Numbered from the stretch's first letter, positions 28,120-38,213 are shown. The stretch: 64,000 bases of DNA from CAYMPH01 sp964392365 (GCA_964392365.1 CAYMPH010000020.1:1-64000), one strand, 5' to 3'. Numbers and translations: made by a program. Notes: a model not told the origin generated them from the letters alone.

Positions 28120-28791
28120 ATGAAAAAAATAATTTATACATCAATCATTCTATCAGTAATTTTGTCAGCAGCAATATCATACAGTAAACCTAAACCTGAA
28201 AAATGGGCTGCAAAAATAGAAAACGAAGTTATTACAATTGATGAATTCAATAAAATGTATTATACTCAGAACAGAATCATGTTAAATCTTGAAAAAGATG
28301 AAATTGATAAAATTGCAGAAGCTCCATCAAGCCTGAATCCTCAAATTCAGCACCTGGTTGTCAAGAAAAGCTACCTTGATCAGCTTATTGCCCAAAAAGT
28401 CATTTATAAAAAAGCTTTAAACGATAAATCCATAAACAAAGATGAACTGAAAACAATTCTGGAAATTTCAAAACTTCAGGCAGTCTCTCAATATTACATG
28501 GCTCAGAAGATTAAAGGAAAAATTACTGTTACAGATCAGGAAGTTGATAAATTCTACAAAGAGAACAAAGATTATTTCAAAGGCGTTGCTATTGATGATG
28601 CTGTCATAGGAAAAATAAAGCAGCAGATTTTTATGGAAAAAGCCAAAATAGAATCCAATCAGATTATCATTGATCTATTAGCTGAAGTACGGATAAACAA
28701 AGAAGGCTTTAAGGAATACATGGATGAGCAGTCTAAAAATAAATCTGAGAAGCCAAAAGAAACTGAAGACAAACCTGCACCTGAAAAATAG
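28120..28791 (+). CDS. SurA/PrsA N-terminal-like periplasmic chaperone
   Basis: A 223-residue exported protein. The signal peptide covers residues 1-23 (MKKIIYTS..., hydrophobic core, then ISYSKPKP). The mature part is the helical SurA-N type fold: WAAKIENEVITIDEFNKMY at the start, then helix-rich segments including ITVTDQEVDKFYKENKDYF, which in SurA/PpiD-like proteins precedes the rotamase domain. That parvulin domain is missing, so I expect chaperone rather than isomerase activity. The C-terminus is a charged Lys/Glu/Pro tail. The frame is open to 28060, but AAGGA lies 10 nt before the ATG at 28120 and the signal peptide begins there. Confidence 0.75.
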   Translation: MKKIIYTSIILSVILSAAISYSKPKPEKWAAKIENEVITIDEFNKMYYTQNRIMLNLEKDEIDKIAEAPSSLNPQIQHLVVKKSYLDQLIAQKVIYKKALNDKSINKDELKTILEISKLQAVSQYYMAQKIKGKITVTDQEVDKFYKENKDYFKGVAIDDAVIGKIKQQIFMEKAKIESNQIIIDLLAEVRINKEGFKEYMDEQSKNKSEKPKETEDKPAPEK

Positions 28792-28798
28792 GCTTGTA

Positions 28799-30094
28799 TC
28801 AGTTTATAATACATTGATCCATCAAACGCGGGATTTCAAATGTGAATTCAGCCCACTTGCCGTATTCTGATTCAGCTCGTATGTGGCCGCCGTGAAGCTG
28901 TATTATTTTCCATGTAACGTAAAGACCAACACCATGGCCTTTTATATCAGCAAGTTCAGGAGTCTGCAGTTTCGAAAATCTTTTAAAAAGCCGCATCTTT
29001 TCGCTTTCCGGGAATCCGGGGCCCTCGTTCCAGACCGACACCTTGATTCTTCCTGCATTTTCGCTTATGCTTAATCTTATCTCAGCACCCTGGCCGCTGT
29101 ATTTTACAGCATTGCTGAGCAGATTTGTTAGAACGATTTTCATAAGTTCGGAATCGCAGATTACCGGAAGCAGAGACTGATCAACCTGTTCAATAAATTT
29201 TATCTGTTTTTCCAGCAGCATGACTGCAACAATCTCAAGGGAATGCGATACAACATTCTTGTAAAAATCAATTTCCTTCGGCCTTACATTAAACTCTCCG
29301 GTTTCAATTGCAGCAAGACTAAGATATTCAGCAGTAAGACTTAATAGATATTCTGCTTTTTTCACAATTTTATCAGCAGCATCCTTCTGCCTTTCACCTA
29401 TTTCACCGAAATATCCCCGGGACAAAGTTGTTGCTGTCATAATAATAGATGAGAGAGGATTCTTAAGCTCATGGCTTACAAAGCCAAGCATTTCCATATA
29501 TGAAGAGACAGCAGATGAAAGCTGTTCGATTCGGTATGTTTTTTCAATTGCCTGACCAAGCCTGTAGGCATAAGCCATCTGAAGACTGACCTGGTGAATA
29601 CCGTAAGCATCCAGACTGCGCGAACGGCACATGAACATGCCGATGTACCTGTCCTCTGATTTAAGAGGGCATACCATTGAAGAACCGATTCCCTCTTTAA
29701 CTAGCATGCGTGCCGATTCACTCATAGGATTATTTTGCGCGTGAAGTTCCATATCGCTGATTACGCATGGCATTCCTGAAAGAAAAACCTTCTGTATTGA
29801 TCCGCCGATTATATCGGAAGCAAATCCTTTTTTTAGATAAACAGGCTCGTAGTCTGATTTGACAAACTGGATTACCATCCGCTGGTTGTCTTCCTCGATG
29901 AAGGCAACATCGAGCCTGTCACAGGGAATAATTTTTTTTATCTCATCAAATATAAAATCGAGTATTTCATCAAGTGATCTGCTTCCGGCAACTTTCTGAT
30001 TTATATGATCAAGAATAGATTTTTCCTCAATAGAAAATTTCCCCTCAGGCTGAAGTTCATTTTCATTAAAAAAAATAAGGGATTCTCTTTCCAT
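28799..30094 (-). CDS. GAF-domain sensor histidine kinase
   Basis: A 431-residue soluble histidine kinase. A GAF domain (about residues 30-185) follows a short helical start and should bind a small ligand. The HisKA box is GFVSHELKNPLSSI with the phospho-accepting His at 208. The HATPase domain has NLLSNAVKYS, VWNEGPGFPES and GHGVGLYVTWKI, a complete ATP site. No transmembrane segment and no receiver domain are present, so the cognate response regulator is elsewhere. GGA lies 8 nt before the ATG. It converges with the chaperone gene, the two stops being 7 bp apart with no terminator between them. Confidence 0.88.
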   Translation of the reverse strand: MERESLIFFNENELQPEGKFSIEEKSILDHINQKVAGSRSLDEILDFIFDEIKKIIPCDRLDVAFIEEDNQRMVIQFVKSDYEPVYLKKGFASDIIGGSIQKVFLSGMPCVISDMELHAQNNPMSESARMLVKEGIGSSMVCPLKSEDRYIGMFMCRSRSLDAYGIHQVSLQMAYAYRLGQAIEKTYRIEQLSSAVSSYMEMLGFVSHELKNPLSSIIMTATTLSRGYFGEIGERQKDAADKIVKKAEYLLSLTAEYLSLAAIETGEFNVRPKEIDFYKNVVSHSLEIVAVMLLEKQIKFIEQVDQSLLPVICDSELMKIVLTNLLSNAVKYSGQGAEIRLSISENAGRIKVSVWNEGPGFPESEKMRLFKRFSKLQTPELADIKGHGVGLYVTWKIIQLHGGHIRAESEYGKWAEFTFEIPRLMDQCIIN

Positions 30095-30340
30095 ATTATC
30101 ATTCCATTAAATTTTTTTACATAATAATAGATCCGATATACAGATTATAATTTCTTAAAAAACTATATCGAATTACTACCAGAATGATCATATTACACAG
30201 GATAATAATTATTACAAGAATTATTTTTAAATAAATAGCATCATCAAAGCGCTTTACAGGACAAACACCGTGTCATTGCGAACCAGATGAAAAAATAAAG
30301 CTGAAAAAAAAATCCCACTAATTCAGACATTGCCTTCCGG

Positions 30341-30361
30341 ATCAACTATAATTCTTGACAA
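30341..30361 (+). promoter_or_regulatory. Duplicated 21-bp promoter element, copy 2
   Basis: Identical over 21 bp to 28021-28041; the -35 hexamer TTGACA is at 30355-30360. TAATGA follows at 17 bp as a weak -10. It drives the EEP-fold gene at 30427. The remainder of the 30095-30426 gap is AT-rich and must also hold the promoter of the leftward GAF kinase; I see no clear boxes for it. Confidence 0.55.
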
Positions 30362-30426
30362 ACAATATTCTAAAAAATAATGATAGATCAGTATCCAATA
30401 AAATATTTTTTGACCGGGTTATATTT

Positions 30427-31524
30427 ATGAAAAATCCAGATGCATACATCAACAAGATGGTTAAAATAAAAAAAACTCTTATTGCCATTCCATCAATTAC
30501 ATCTGTAATTGTAGCAGCTTTTGTAATTTTTTTCTTCTGGGCATCTTCCAAAACATTAAACAAGGAAGAATACAAATCAGGCAGAATCTGGAAAATTCCC
30601 CTGCAGCAGGAAAAAAAGAAACCCGGACAGAGTTATAAAATTGCCACATATAACATGGGTTACGCTTCAGGCATGGCAAATAATATTGCTGTAAAACCAG
30701 GCAGGGATTTCTATGATAAAAATCTTGCCATGATATGCAGTGCGCTCAACAAAGTAAATCCTGATATTGTCACACTGCAGGAGATTGATTATGATTCAGA
30801 AAGAAGCTACAATTTTAATCAGGCAGAACACATAGCAGGAAAGCTTTCTCTGCAGAATGCGTCATATCTGGCAAACTGGAATAAACGCTATCTTCCATTT
30901 CCATACTGGCCGCCATCAGTTCATTACGGGAGAGTAAATTCAGGCCAGGCGGTATTATCCGGTTTTCCGATCATCAGCCAGAAAAGGCATACACTGCCTG
31001 AACCTGCATCAAACTCGTTTTTTTATAATGCATTTTATCTTGAAAGACTTTTACAGGAGACAATAATTTCAATAAATGGACGCGAAGTTGTTGTCATCAA
31101 TGTGCACCTTGAGGCATGGGATGTTAAAACCCGCGAGGAACACGCGCGCATTCTCGTAGCTCTTTACAGACAGAAATCAGATAAACCTGTAATAATTATC
31201 GGAGACTTCAACAGCATTCCCCCTTATGCTTCCAAACTGAATAATTTTCCAGAGGGCGAGCCAATAGAAGATTACACCAATGATAAAACAATCAGCATAG
31301 TTCTTGCTGAGAAATCACTTAAGATGGCAATTCCTGAAGCACGCTATAAAAAAAATGAAAAACAATACTTCACATATTCATCTGAAAAACCATATGTCTG
31401 CATAGACCATATTTTTTATAATGAAAAAATTATTCCGGTTAAATCTGATGTAATAAGAGATGCGGGAACCGGATCTGATCATTTCCCGGTTTTTTTTGAA
31501 TTTACTTTAAAGCAGCAGGAATAA
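30427..31524 (+). CDS. Membrane-anchored endonuclease/exonuclease/phosphatase-fold enzyme
   Basis: A 366-residue EEP-superfamily protein with one N-terminal membrane helix (about residues 16-40), so the catalytic domain is probably periplasmic. Catalytic motifs are in order: IATYNMGY, TLQEIDYD (metal-binding Glu), VVINVHLEAWD, IIIGDFNSIPP (GDFN), CIDHIFY and GSDHFPVFF (SDH). The family cleaves phosphodiester or phosphate-ester bonds in nucleic acids, inositol phosphates or sphingomyelin-type lipids; membrane anchoring favours a lipid or extracellular nucleic acid substrate here. I place the start at the ATG at 30427; an apparent longer frame begins inside the -35 box at 30355 and is not real. 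The Shine-Dalgarno is weak. Confidence 0.8.
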   Translation: MKNPDAYINKMVKIKKTLIAIPSITSVIVAAFVIFFFWASSKTLNKEEYKSGRIWKIPLQQEKKKPGQSYKIATYNMGYASGMANNIAVKPGRDFYDKNLAMICSALNKVNPDIVTLQEIDYDSERSYNFNQAEHIAGKLSLQNASYLANWNKRYLPFPYWPPSVHYGRVNSGQAVLSGFPIISQKRHTLPEPASNSFFYNAFYLERLLQETIISINGREVVVINVHLEAWDVKTREEHARILVALYRQKSDKPVIIIGDFNSIPPYASKLNNFPEGEPIEDYTNDKTISIVLAEKSLKMAIPEARYKKNEKQYFTYSSEKPYVCIDHIFYNEKIIPVKSDVIRDAGTGSDHFPVFFEFTLKQQE

Positions 31525-31563
31525 AATAAAAAGAATTCTCTGCACTGTATAAAATTCTTTGTC

Positions 31564-31592
31564 TTGACATTTCAGGCAATCAGAACAAGAAT
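31564..31592 (+). promoter_or_regulatory. Putative sigma-70 promoter of the kinase-phosphatase giant
   Basis: TTGACA (31564-31569), 17 bp, AAGAAT (31587-31592; four of six consensus bases), 20 bp before the TTG start. An 8-bp inverted repeat just upstream (AAAGAATT at 31530, AATTCTTT at 31553) could end the preceding gene. Confidence 0.5.
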
Positions 31593-31612
31593 TGTGCTAT
31601 TAAGGTGCAATT

Positions 31613-34600
31613 TTGAAAAAAATTAAAAATTATTCAATATTAGAAATCCTCAATGAAACAGCTTTATCGTTAGTCTATAGAGCACGCAAAGATGATGATG
31701 AAACTGAGTTTGTAATTAAGAAACTTAAGAAAAACAGATCATCTCAAATAGATATAGCACGCTTCCGCCAGGAATACGATATCATCAGGAGCATTGATGA
31801 CGAAGGCGTCATTAAAGTTTATGACTGCATTGACCTGGACGATGAGATAGCGCTGGTGCTCGAGGATTTCAAAGGAATCCAGCTTAAAAGTTTAATCCGC
31901 TCTGCACATCTTGAGATTGTGCCATTTTTAAAGATGGCGATCAGCCTGGCATCAACGCTCGGTAATCTCCACATGAAAAATATCATTCATAAAGATATCA
32001 AACCGCAAAATATCCTCATCAATCTGGAAAAAAACATAATTAAAATTTCCGACTTTGGAATATCGAGTGTAATAACACACGATAACGAGGAAATTTACGA
32101 TCCTCACGTGATTGAAGGCACACTGTTATACATGTCGCCGGAACAGACAGGACGCATGAACAGGCCTGTTGATTACAGGAGCGATCTCTACTCTCTTGGT
32201 GTGACCTTTTATGAAATGCTTATCGGCGAAGCGCCGTTTAAGTTTAAAGACCCGATGGAAGTTATTTACGCGCATATTGCCCACAGGCCTGAACCGCCGT
32301 GCCTGCGCGATAGAACAATTCCTGAAACCATATCAAACATTATTATGAAACTTCTTATGAAAAATGCCGAGGAGCGTTACCAGAATGCATTCGGGCTTAT
32401 GGCAGATTTGAATGAGTGTCTGAGACAATATAATAAAAACGGATTTATAGAAAATTTCGATCTTGCAAATAGCGACACTTCCATAACTTTCAATATTCCT
32501 CAGAAATTTTTCGGCCGTGAAAATGAAATCCGTCTTATAATGGAAACATTTGATCGGGTTTGCCAGAACGGGAAAAATGAAATTACCCTTGTTACAGGAA
32601 ATCCCGGAATTGGAAAATCAGCACTTATAAATGAAATAAACAAGCCCATGGCAGGCAGAAAGGGTTATCTCATTTCAGGAAAATATGACCAGTTCCGCAA
32701 GGATGTTCCATACAGCGCGGTAATACAGGCTTTCGCAGGTCTTGCCCAGCAGATTCTCACGGAAAACCGCGACAGAATCAGTGAATGGAAAACTCTCCTG
32801 ATGGAATGTCTCGGTCCCAATGGCAGGATTATAACAGATATCATACCTGCAATGGAACTTATTATCGGCAAACAGCCTCCGGTTCCTGTTCTAGGTCCGG
32901 ATGAATCCAACAATAGGTTCATACTTGTATTTAATAATTTTGTCCGCATTTTTGCAAAGATGGAACATCCGCTTGTTATATTTCTTGACGATCTCCAATG
33001 GGCAGACCTCGCGAGCCTTGCTCTAATCAGAAACATTATGACCGATCAGGAGTCGCGGTACATTTTTTTCATAGGTTCGTACAGGGACAATGAAGTTTTC
33101 GCAGCGCATCCTCTAATGCTAATGTTTGATGAAATTAGAAAAGAAAATATAGGGCTTAATATTATCACACTCGAGCCTCTTGATGCAAATGCGGTTAATC
33201 AGCTTTTATCAAATTTTTTACGCAGCGATGAAGATACCACAATGCTCCTTGCCGAGCTTATACATAAAAAAACCATAGGAAATCCATTTTTCATAAATCA
33301 GTTTTTAAAAACTCTATATGATGAAAAAATCATCACTCTTGCTCCAGTAGATCAGCTGCACAGAGTTGAAGGCAGCCGCGGCGGATGGTCATGGAGCATT
33401 GAAAAAATTGCTACTATGCGCGTAACTGATAACGTGGTGGAACTGATGGCTGATCAGATTTCGAGACTGCCTGCCCAATCACGCGATTCATTGAAAATTG
33501 CAGCATGCATAGGCAACTGGTTTGATCTTGTGACTCTCTCAATGATACAGAATATCTCGATAGACAATGCGTTAGCCTGTTTATCCAGCGCCATCAATGA
33601 AGGTTTAATTGTGCCCCAGGGCCAGAAATACACATTCTATCATGACCGCATTCAGGAGGCCGCATATTCACTGATTCCTCAGCTGGAAAAATCCATGATG
33701 CATACGCGAATAGGGAGATTACTGCTGCAGAAAACTGAAAAAAATGAACTCAATGAAAAAATACTGTATATCGTAAATCAGCTCAATGAAGGCAAAAATC
33801 TGCTATACACAGAAGATGAACGCCTGGAACTTGCAAAGCTGAATCTGCAGGCCGGAATAAAAGCCAAAACGTCTGCAGCATACAGATCAGCGTTACATTA
33901 TATTAAGACCGGAATTGAGCTGATAAACAACCCGAATAATGATAATGGAGATGCAATAAATAAAGAAGAAAATTACTGCTGGAAAAAATGGTATGATTTT
34001 TCACTTTCTCTATATTCCGAAGCAGCTGAGGCTGCGTATCTCTGCACAGAATTTAACGAGCTCAACATCTATGCTGATGCAGTGCTTACGAATTCAAAGG
34101 ACATCTTTGATAAAGCAAGGATTTATGAATCTCTTATACATAAATTTATAGCGCAGAACAGACTTCTTGATGCTATATCAATTGGAATGGATGCATTGAA
34201 ATTTTTCAATATACGATTTCCCGAAAAACCGAAAACAATACACTTATTATTAAGTCTTATAAAAATTAAATTTTCTCTTATCGGAAGAAGCACAAATGAA
34301 ATATATAACCAGCCTGTTATAAAAGCTTCAAAGATACTTCTTGCATTGCGTCTTCTGAACGGAATAAGCTCTTCAGTATACTGGGGAAAACCTGAACTTT
34401 TCCCGTTGACTGTTTTTAAATTTGTTTCTCTTTCACTGAAATACGGAAATAATTCATACTCGCCATATGCATATGCAGGATATGGATTGATAATGTGCAG
34501 CCTCGGAAGAATTGATGCAGGATATGCTTTCGGAAGAATGTCTCAGCGGCTCCTTGACAAACTTGACGTTCAGGATCAGAAAGCACGTACAAGTTTAACA

Positions 34601-36880
34601 TTTAATGTTTTCATACGCCACTGGAAAGAACATGTAAACAAAACATTGGCCGGCTGTCTCGAAGGATACAAGGCTGCACTTGAAACAGGTGATCTGGAAT
34701 TTGCATTTCATCACAGTATGTCCTATTGCGCTTACGGGTTTCTAATAGGGAAAGAAATTTCAAATCACAGGCGGGAAACAGAAACATACATTAATATAGC
34801 TGCATCTTTAAAACAGAATTCTCAGCTTCATATCTTATGTATGTATAATCAGATTATGATTAATCTTCAAAGTGAAAACGATCCGTATAATCTGAAAGGT
34901 CCCATATATGACGAAGCAGAAATGATGCCGAGGCACATTGCCGCAGCTGATCAGACTGCTATTTCAGCTTACTATCTTAATAAATCCATACTGTATTATT
35001 TATTTCATGAATACGAAGATGCATTAAAATACAGTAATATCTGCGAAAAAAACATTGCTTCAATGGTGGGCCAGCTCGGCACTGTATTATTCTATTTTTA
35101 TGATTCTCTTATCTGCATTGCTTTTTGCGATTCTGCATCAGGAAATGAAAAAGCACAATATCTGAAAAAAGCCAGGAAGAATTTAAAGAAAATTAAAAAA
35201 TGGGCATTCCATGCACCAATGAACCACCAGCATAAAACAGATCTTGTTCTTGCAGAAATTGCACGCATAAAAGGCGACTATCTTCAGGCTGAAATGCAAT
35301 ATGATTTATCAATTGCAGGCGCACACGAGAATGAATATATCAATGAAGAAGCCATGGCCTGTGAGCGTGCTGCATTTTTTTATATGGATAGAGGCCTGCC
35401 TAAAATTGCAGCTACTTATATGACGGATGCTTTACGCTGCTATACAAAATGGGGTGCTCTTGCAAAAGTTAATCAATTAGAAGAAAAATATCCGGAATAC
35501 ATTCAGGAATCATTTTCGATTAGAAGAAATATGAATGAATCGGATTCCACCATATCCTCCGTCAGCGCAACCAAGTCTCTTGATATATCTACTGTTATCA
35601 AGGCATCCCAGATGTTAACCAGTGAAATTCATCTGGACAAATTATTGAAAAAAATGCTGGGATTTGCCATGGAAAACGCAGGCGCTGAGCGCGGCATACT
35701 CATTATGGAAAAAGACGGGAGATTCTTTGTTGAAGCAGAAGGAACAGCAGGCGGTAAAATTAAAGTTCTGCAATCTATAGCAATTGAAGATATCAACACA
35801 TCAGAAGATACCGTAAATTCAGGCAGCAAAATACCATATTCAATAATCAATTATATTGTCAGAACAAATCAGAACCTCGTACTTGATGATGCGTCATTAA
35901 ATGGCGCATTTACAGCTGATCCATATATCATGAAAAATAAAATAAGATCACTTCTGTGTGCGCCTATAATGGAAAAAGGCAAAATAGCCGGAATACTTTA
36001 TTTAGAAAATAATTTATCTTCCGGTGCATTTACACCGGAAAGAGTTGAACTTCTCACAGTTTTATCTGCTCAGGCAGCTATTTCCCTTGAAAATGCACGT
36101 CTAGTAACAGTTGAAACAGAAAAAGCAGCAATGGACCGCGAGATTGAAATGGCTAAGAATATCCAGCAGTCTCTTCTGCCAAGTTCAATACCTGATATTA
36201 AAAACGCGCATATCGCTTTTAAGTATGCTCCAATGATGGGCGTGGGCGGCGATTTCGTTAATATCAAATATCTGCCGGATGCGGAAAAACTGGGACTGTT
36301 TATCTGCGATGTGTCCGGTCACGGTGTGCCTGCAGCAATGACTGCCTCCATCATCAGCGCTGCTTTGGATTTCTACTGGGAGGATTTCATTGATGATCCT
36401 TCGCTTATATTTACAAAAATGCAGAATTTTCTCACAGGCAAGCTGGGAGGAAATTTTTTTACAGCATGCCTGTGTACCATAGATTTGAAAAACGGCATAC
36501 TCTCAGTTTCGTCTGCAGGCCATCCCAAACTGATAATACTTAGAAAAAACGGCAACTCAGGCATGACATCAGGGAAAGGAAGGTTAATAACCGATTTCAT
36601 CACATCAAATTCAATCAATGAAGTCATCTCACTTACAAAAGGGGACCGCATCTTACTATACACTGACGGCATTACCGAGGCGTCAAATTCAGAAAGAGAA
36701 ATGCTCGGATCTAATGATGAACGCTATTGCGCTCTCATCAAGGAACTGTCGGATATTTCAAATTCACCCGAAGAGATGTGCGAAATGATTTACAGGACTG
36801 TAATTGATTACACCAAAAGCATAAATCTCCAGGATGACGTTACAATGCTCGTGTGCGACTACGGTGAAAATGAAAAATAA
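31613..36880 (+). CDS. Ser/Thr kinase-AAA ATPase-GAF-SpoIIE phosphatase giant
   Basis: A 1755-residue soluble protein. Residues 1-265 are a Hanks-type kinase with catalytic Lys36 (FVIKKLKK), HKDIKPQN (Asp128), DFG (Asp147) and MSPEQTGR. Residues about 300-650 are a STAND-like AAA domain with Walker A GNPGIGKS (Lys335) and Walker B VIFLDDLQWAD (Asp459). Residues about 700-1300 are helical, probably TPR-like. A GAF domain follows (about 1340-1500), then SpoIIE PP2C (about 1510-1755) with VGGDFVNIKY, DVSGHGVPAAM, YTDGITE and DDVTMLV. The second Asp of the usual GGDFYD is replaced (GGDFVN). The PknB-AAA-GAF layout is known mostly with a histidine kinase output; here it is a phosphatase. The start is a TTG behind AAGGTG, 6 nt spacing. 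The gene overlaps the next phosphatase gene by 11 nt. Confidence 0.92.
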   Translation: MKKIKNYSILEILNETALSLVYRARKDDDETEFVIKKLKKNRSSQIDIARFRQEYDIIRSIDDEGVIKVYDCIDLDDEIALVLEDFKGIQLKSLIRSAHLEIVPFLKMAISLASTLGNLHMKNIIHKDIKPQNILINLEKNIIKISDFGISSVITHDNEEIYDPHVIEGTLLYMSPEQTGRMNRPVDYRSDLYSLGVTFYEMLIGEAPFKFKDPMEVIYAHIAHRPEPPCLRDRTIPETISNIIMKLLMKNAEERYQNAFGLMADLNECLRQYNKNGFIENFDLANSDTSITFNIPQKFFGRENEIRLIMETFDRVCQNGKNEITLVTGNPGIGKSALINEINKPMAGRKGYLISGKYDQFRKDVPYSAVIQAFAGLAQQILTENRDRISEWKTLLMECLGPNGRIITDIIPAMELIIGKQPPVPVLGPDESNNRFILVFNNFVRIFAKMEHPLVIFLDDLQWADLASLALIRNIMTDQESRYIFFIGSYRDNEVFAAHPLMLMFDEIRKENIGLNIITLEPLDANAVNQLLSNFLRSDEDTTMLLAELIHKKTIGNPFFINQFLKTLYDEKIITLAPVDQLHRVEGSRGGWSWSIEKIATMRVTDNVVELMADQISRLPAQSRDSLKIAACIGNWFDLVTLSMIQNISIDNALACLSSAINEGLIVPQGQKYTFYHDRIQEAAYSLIPQLEKSMMHTRIGRLLLQKTEKNELNEKILYIVNQLNEGKNLLYTEDERLELAKLNLQAGIKAKTSAAYRSALHYIKTGIELINNPNNDNGDAINKEENYCWKKWYDFSLSLYSEAAEAAYLCTEFNELNIYADAVLTNSKDIFDKARIYESLIHKFIAQNRLLDAISIGMDALKFFNIRFPEKPKTIHLLLSLIKIKFSLIGRSTNEIYNQPVIKASKILLALRLLNGISSSVYWGKPELFPLTVFKFVSLSLKYGNNSYSPYAYAGYGLIMCSLGRIDAGYAFGRMSQRLLDKLDVQDQKARTSLTFNVFIRHWKEHVNKTLAGCLEGYKAALETGDLEFAFHHSMSYCAYGFLIGKEISNHRRETETYINIAASLKQNSQLHILCMYNQIMINLQSENDPYNLKGPIYDEAEMMPRHIAAADQTAISAYYLNKSILYYLFHEYEDALKYSNICEKNIASMVGQLGTVLFYFYDSLICIAFCDSASGNEKAQYLKKARKNLKKIKKWAFHAPMNHQHKTDLVLAEIARIKGDYLQAEMQYDLSIAGAHENEYINEEAMACERAAFFYMDRGLPKIAATYMTDALRCYTKWGALAKVNQLEEKYPEYIQESFSIRRNMNESDSTISSVSATKSLDISTVIKASQMLTSEIHLDKLLKKMLGFAMENAGAERGILIMEKDGRFFVEAEGTAGGKIKVLQSIAIEDINTSEDTVNSGSKIPYSIINYIVRTNQNLVLDDASLNGAFTADPYIMKNKIRSLLCAPIMEKGKIAGILYLENNLSSGAFTPERVELLTVLSAQAAISLENARLVTVETEKAAMDREIEMAKNIQQSLLPSSIPDIKNAHIAFKYAPMMGVGGDFVNIKYLPDAEKLGLFICDVSGHGVPAAMTASIISAALDFYWEDFIDDPSLIFTKMQNFLTGKLGGNFFTACLCTIDLKNGILSVSSAGHPKLIILRKNGNSGMTSGKGRLITDFITSNSINEVISLTKGDRILLYTDGITEASNSEREMLGSNDERYCALIKELSDISNSPEEMCEMIYRTVIDYTKSINLQDDVTMLVCDYGENEK

Positions 36881-38213
36881 ATACAAGAAAAGAACAAGAT
36901 CAGGATTTGACAACAATATCCGCAGAAAAAGGATAATAACAAAGTTTACATTATTTGTTTTTACTGCGTATTGCATCACTCAACTTGCATCCCTGATTGC
37001 AAAAGTTTCAGGTTTTTCCTCAATATCATATTCAGAAATTTTATTCGTCACAGGAACTACACTCGGGTCAACATCTGTTTTCCTGATTATCATCCGGATA
37101 AAAAAAACGATCACTACAAACTTTGCAAATTTTACTTTTTTCGGACAGTTTGTTGTATGGCTGATTTCATACAGCGTCTGGTTTTTTACACTGCGCGAGA
37201 TCAGAGTCATGGCACTTTTTTTTGCCCTGATGGCGCTTATTTTTCTTCTTTCAAATTCAAATTTCTACCAGTCACTGGTTATAGCGATTACAGCTACAAC
37301 TATCCAGATTGCCGGTTCATATTATGCAATTTACCATTTAAATCAGCCCGGATCTTTCTGGCTTGAAGTATTCATGACACTGTGTTTTCTTCCATCAGCA
37401 GTATTCATTTCATACCTCGCTGAACATTTCTCCAGGCAGCGGAAAGAGATTAAGCTGGCTAAAAGGACCGCTGAAAAAAACCGGGACGCTCTCTGGGGAG
37501 AAATGCAGCTCGCTAAAAAAATACAGACTGTGCTGCTTCCATGTTCCCCGGAAATTCAGGGTTACAGGATATCAGCTTATATGGAGCCTGCAGATGAAGT
37601 CGGAGGAGATTATTATGACATCATCAACGTGGAAGGAACTGACTGGATTGCAATAGGCGATGTTTCCGGACATGGAGTTTCAGCAGGGCTTATCATGATG
37701 ATGGTGCAGACTTCGATCCGCAGCATTCTTACAAATCAGCCGGATATAAAACCATCAATACTTCTCGAGGCAGTTAACAAATCGCTTTCAGAAAATATTA
37801 AAAAAATCAGCAATGATAAATATATGACAATCACAGTAATTGCTGCACACAGGAATGGAAAATTCGCTTTCTCCGGACTGCATCAGGATATAATGATATT
37901 CCGGGCACGAACAGGCATTGTGGAAATAGTAGAAACAAACGGGCTATGGCTTGGCATGCTGCAGGACATGAACAGGATCAGCGAAGATAGTTATTTCAAG
38001 CTTGAGAAGAACGATGTTATTCTTCTTTATACAGATGGAATAACAGAAGCCATGGACTCTGAAGAAAAAATGTATTCCAGCAGCAGGTTAAGCAATATAT
38101 TAAAAGAAAACGGACAGAATGATCCGGATGATATTAAAAAAAATATTCTGAGTTCAATGAAAAAATACACACCACGGGATGATCTGACATTGCTAATCAT
38201 CAAGCATCTGTAA
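36870..38213 (+). CDS. Membrane SpoIIE-type PP2C phosphatase, coupled to the giant
   Basis: A 447-residue paralogue of the gene at 22841-24235. A basic N-terminus, six membrane helices (about residues 25-195) and a coiled linker lead to a SpoIIE/PP2C domain with MQLAKKIQTVLLP, EVGGDYYDI, GDVSGHGVSAGL, YTDGITEAM and RDDLTLLII. The usual GHPP-type motif is replaced by GLHQDIM. The ATG at 36870 lies inside the last codons of the upstream giant, 11 nt of overlap, so translation is likely coupled and the two phosphatases are made together. The open frame extends to 36834, but that would place more of the start inside the upstream gene. It ends 5 bp from the converging cyclase gene. Confidence 0.85.
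   Translation: MKNKYKKRTRSGFDNNIRRKRIITKFTLFVFTAYCITQLASLIAKVSGFSSISYSEILFVTGTTLGSTSVFLIIIRIKKTITTNFANFTFFGQFVVWLISYSVWFFTLREIRVMALFFALMALIFLLSNSNFYQSLVIAITATTIQIAGSYYAIYHLNQPGSFWLEVFMTLCFLPSAVFISYLAEHFSRQRKEIKLAKRTAEKNRDALWGEMQLAKKIQTVLLPCSPEIQGYRISAYMEPADEVGGDYYDIINVEGTDWIAIGDVSGHGVSAGLIMMMVQTSIRSILTNQPDIKPSILLEAVNKSLSENIKKISNDKYMTITVIAAHRNGKFAFSGLHQDIMIFRARTGIVEIVETNGLWLGMLQDMNRISEDSYFKLEKNDVILLYTDGITEAMDSEEKMYSSSRLSNILKENGQNDPDDIKKNILSSMKKYTPRDDLTLLIIKHL

Noticed and set aside
30355..30426. N-terminal extension of the EEP-fold gene
   Set aside because: The apparent start codon is the TTG of the -35 hexamer; the membrane anchor begins after the ATG at 30427.
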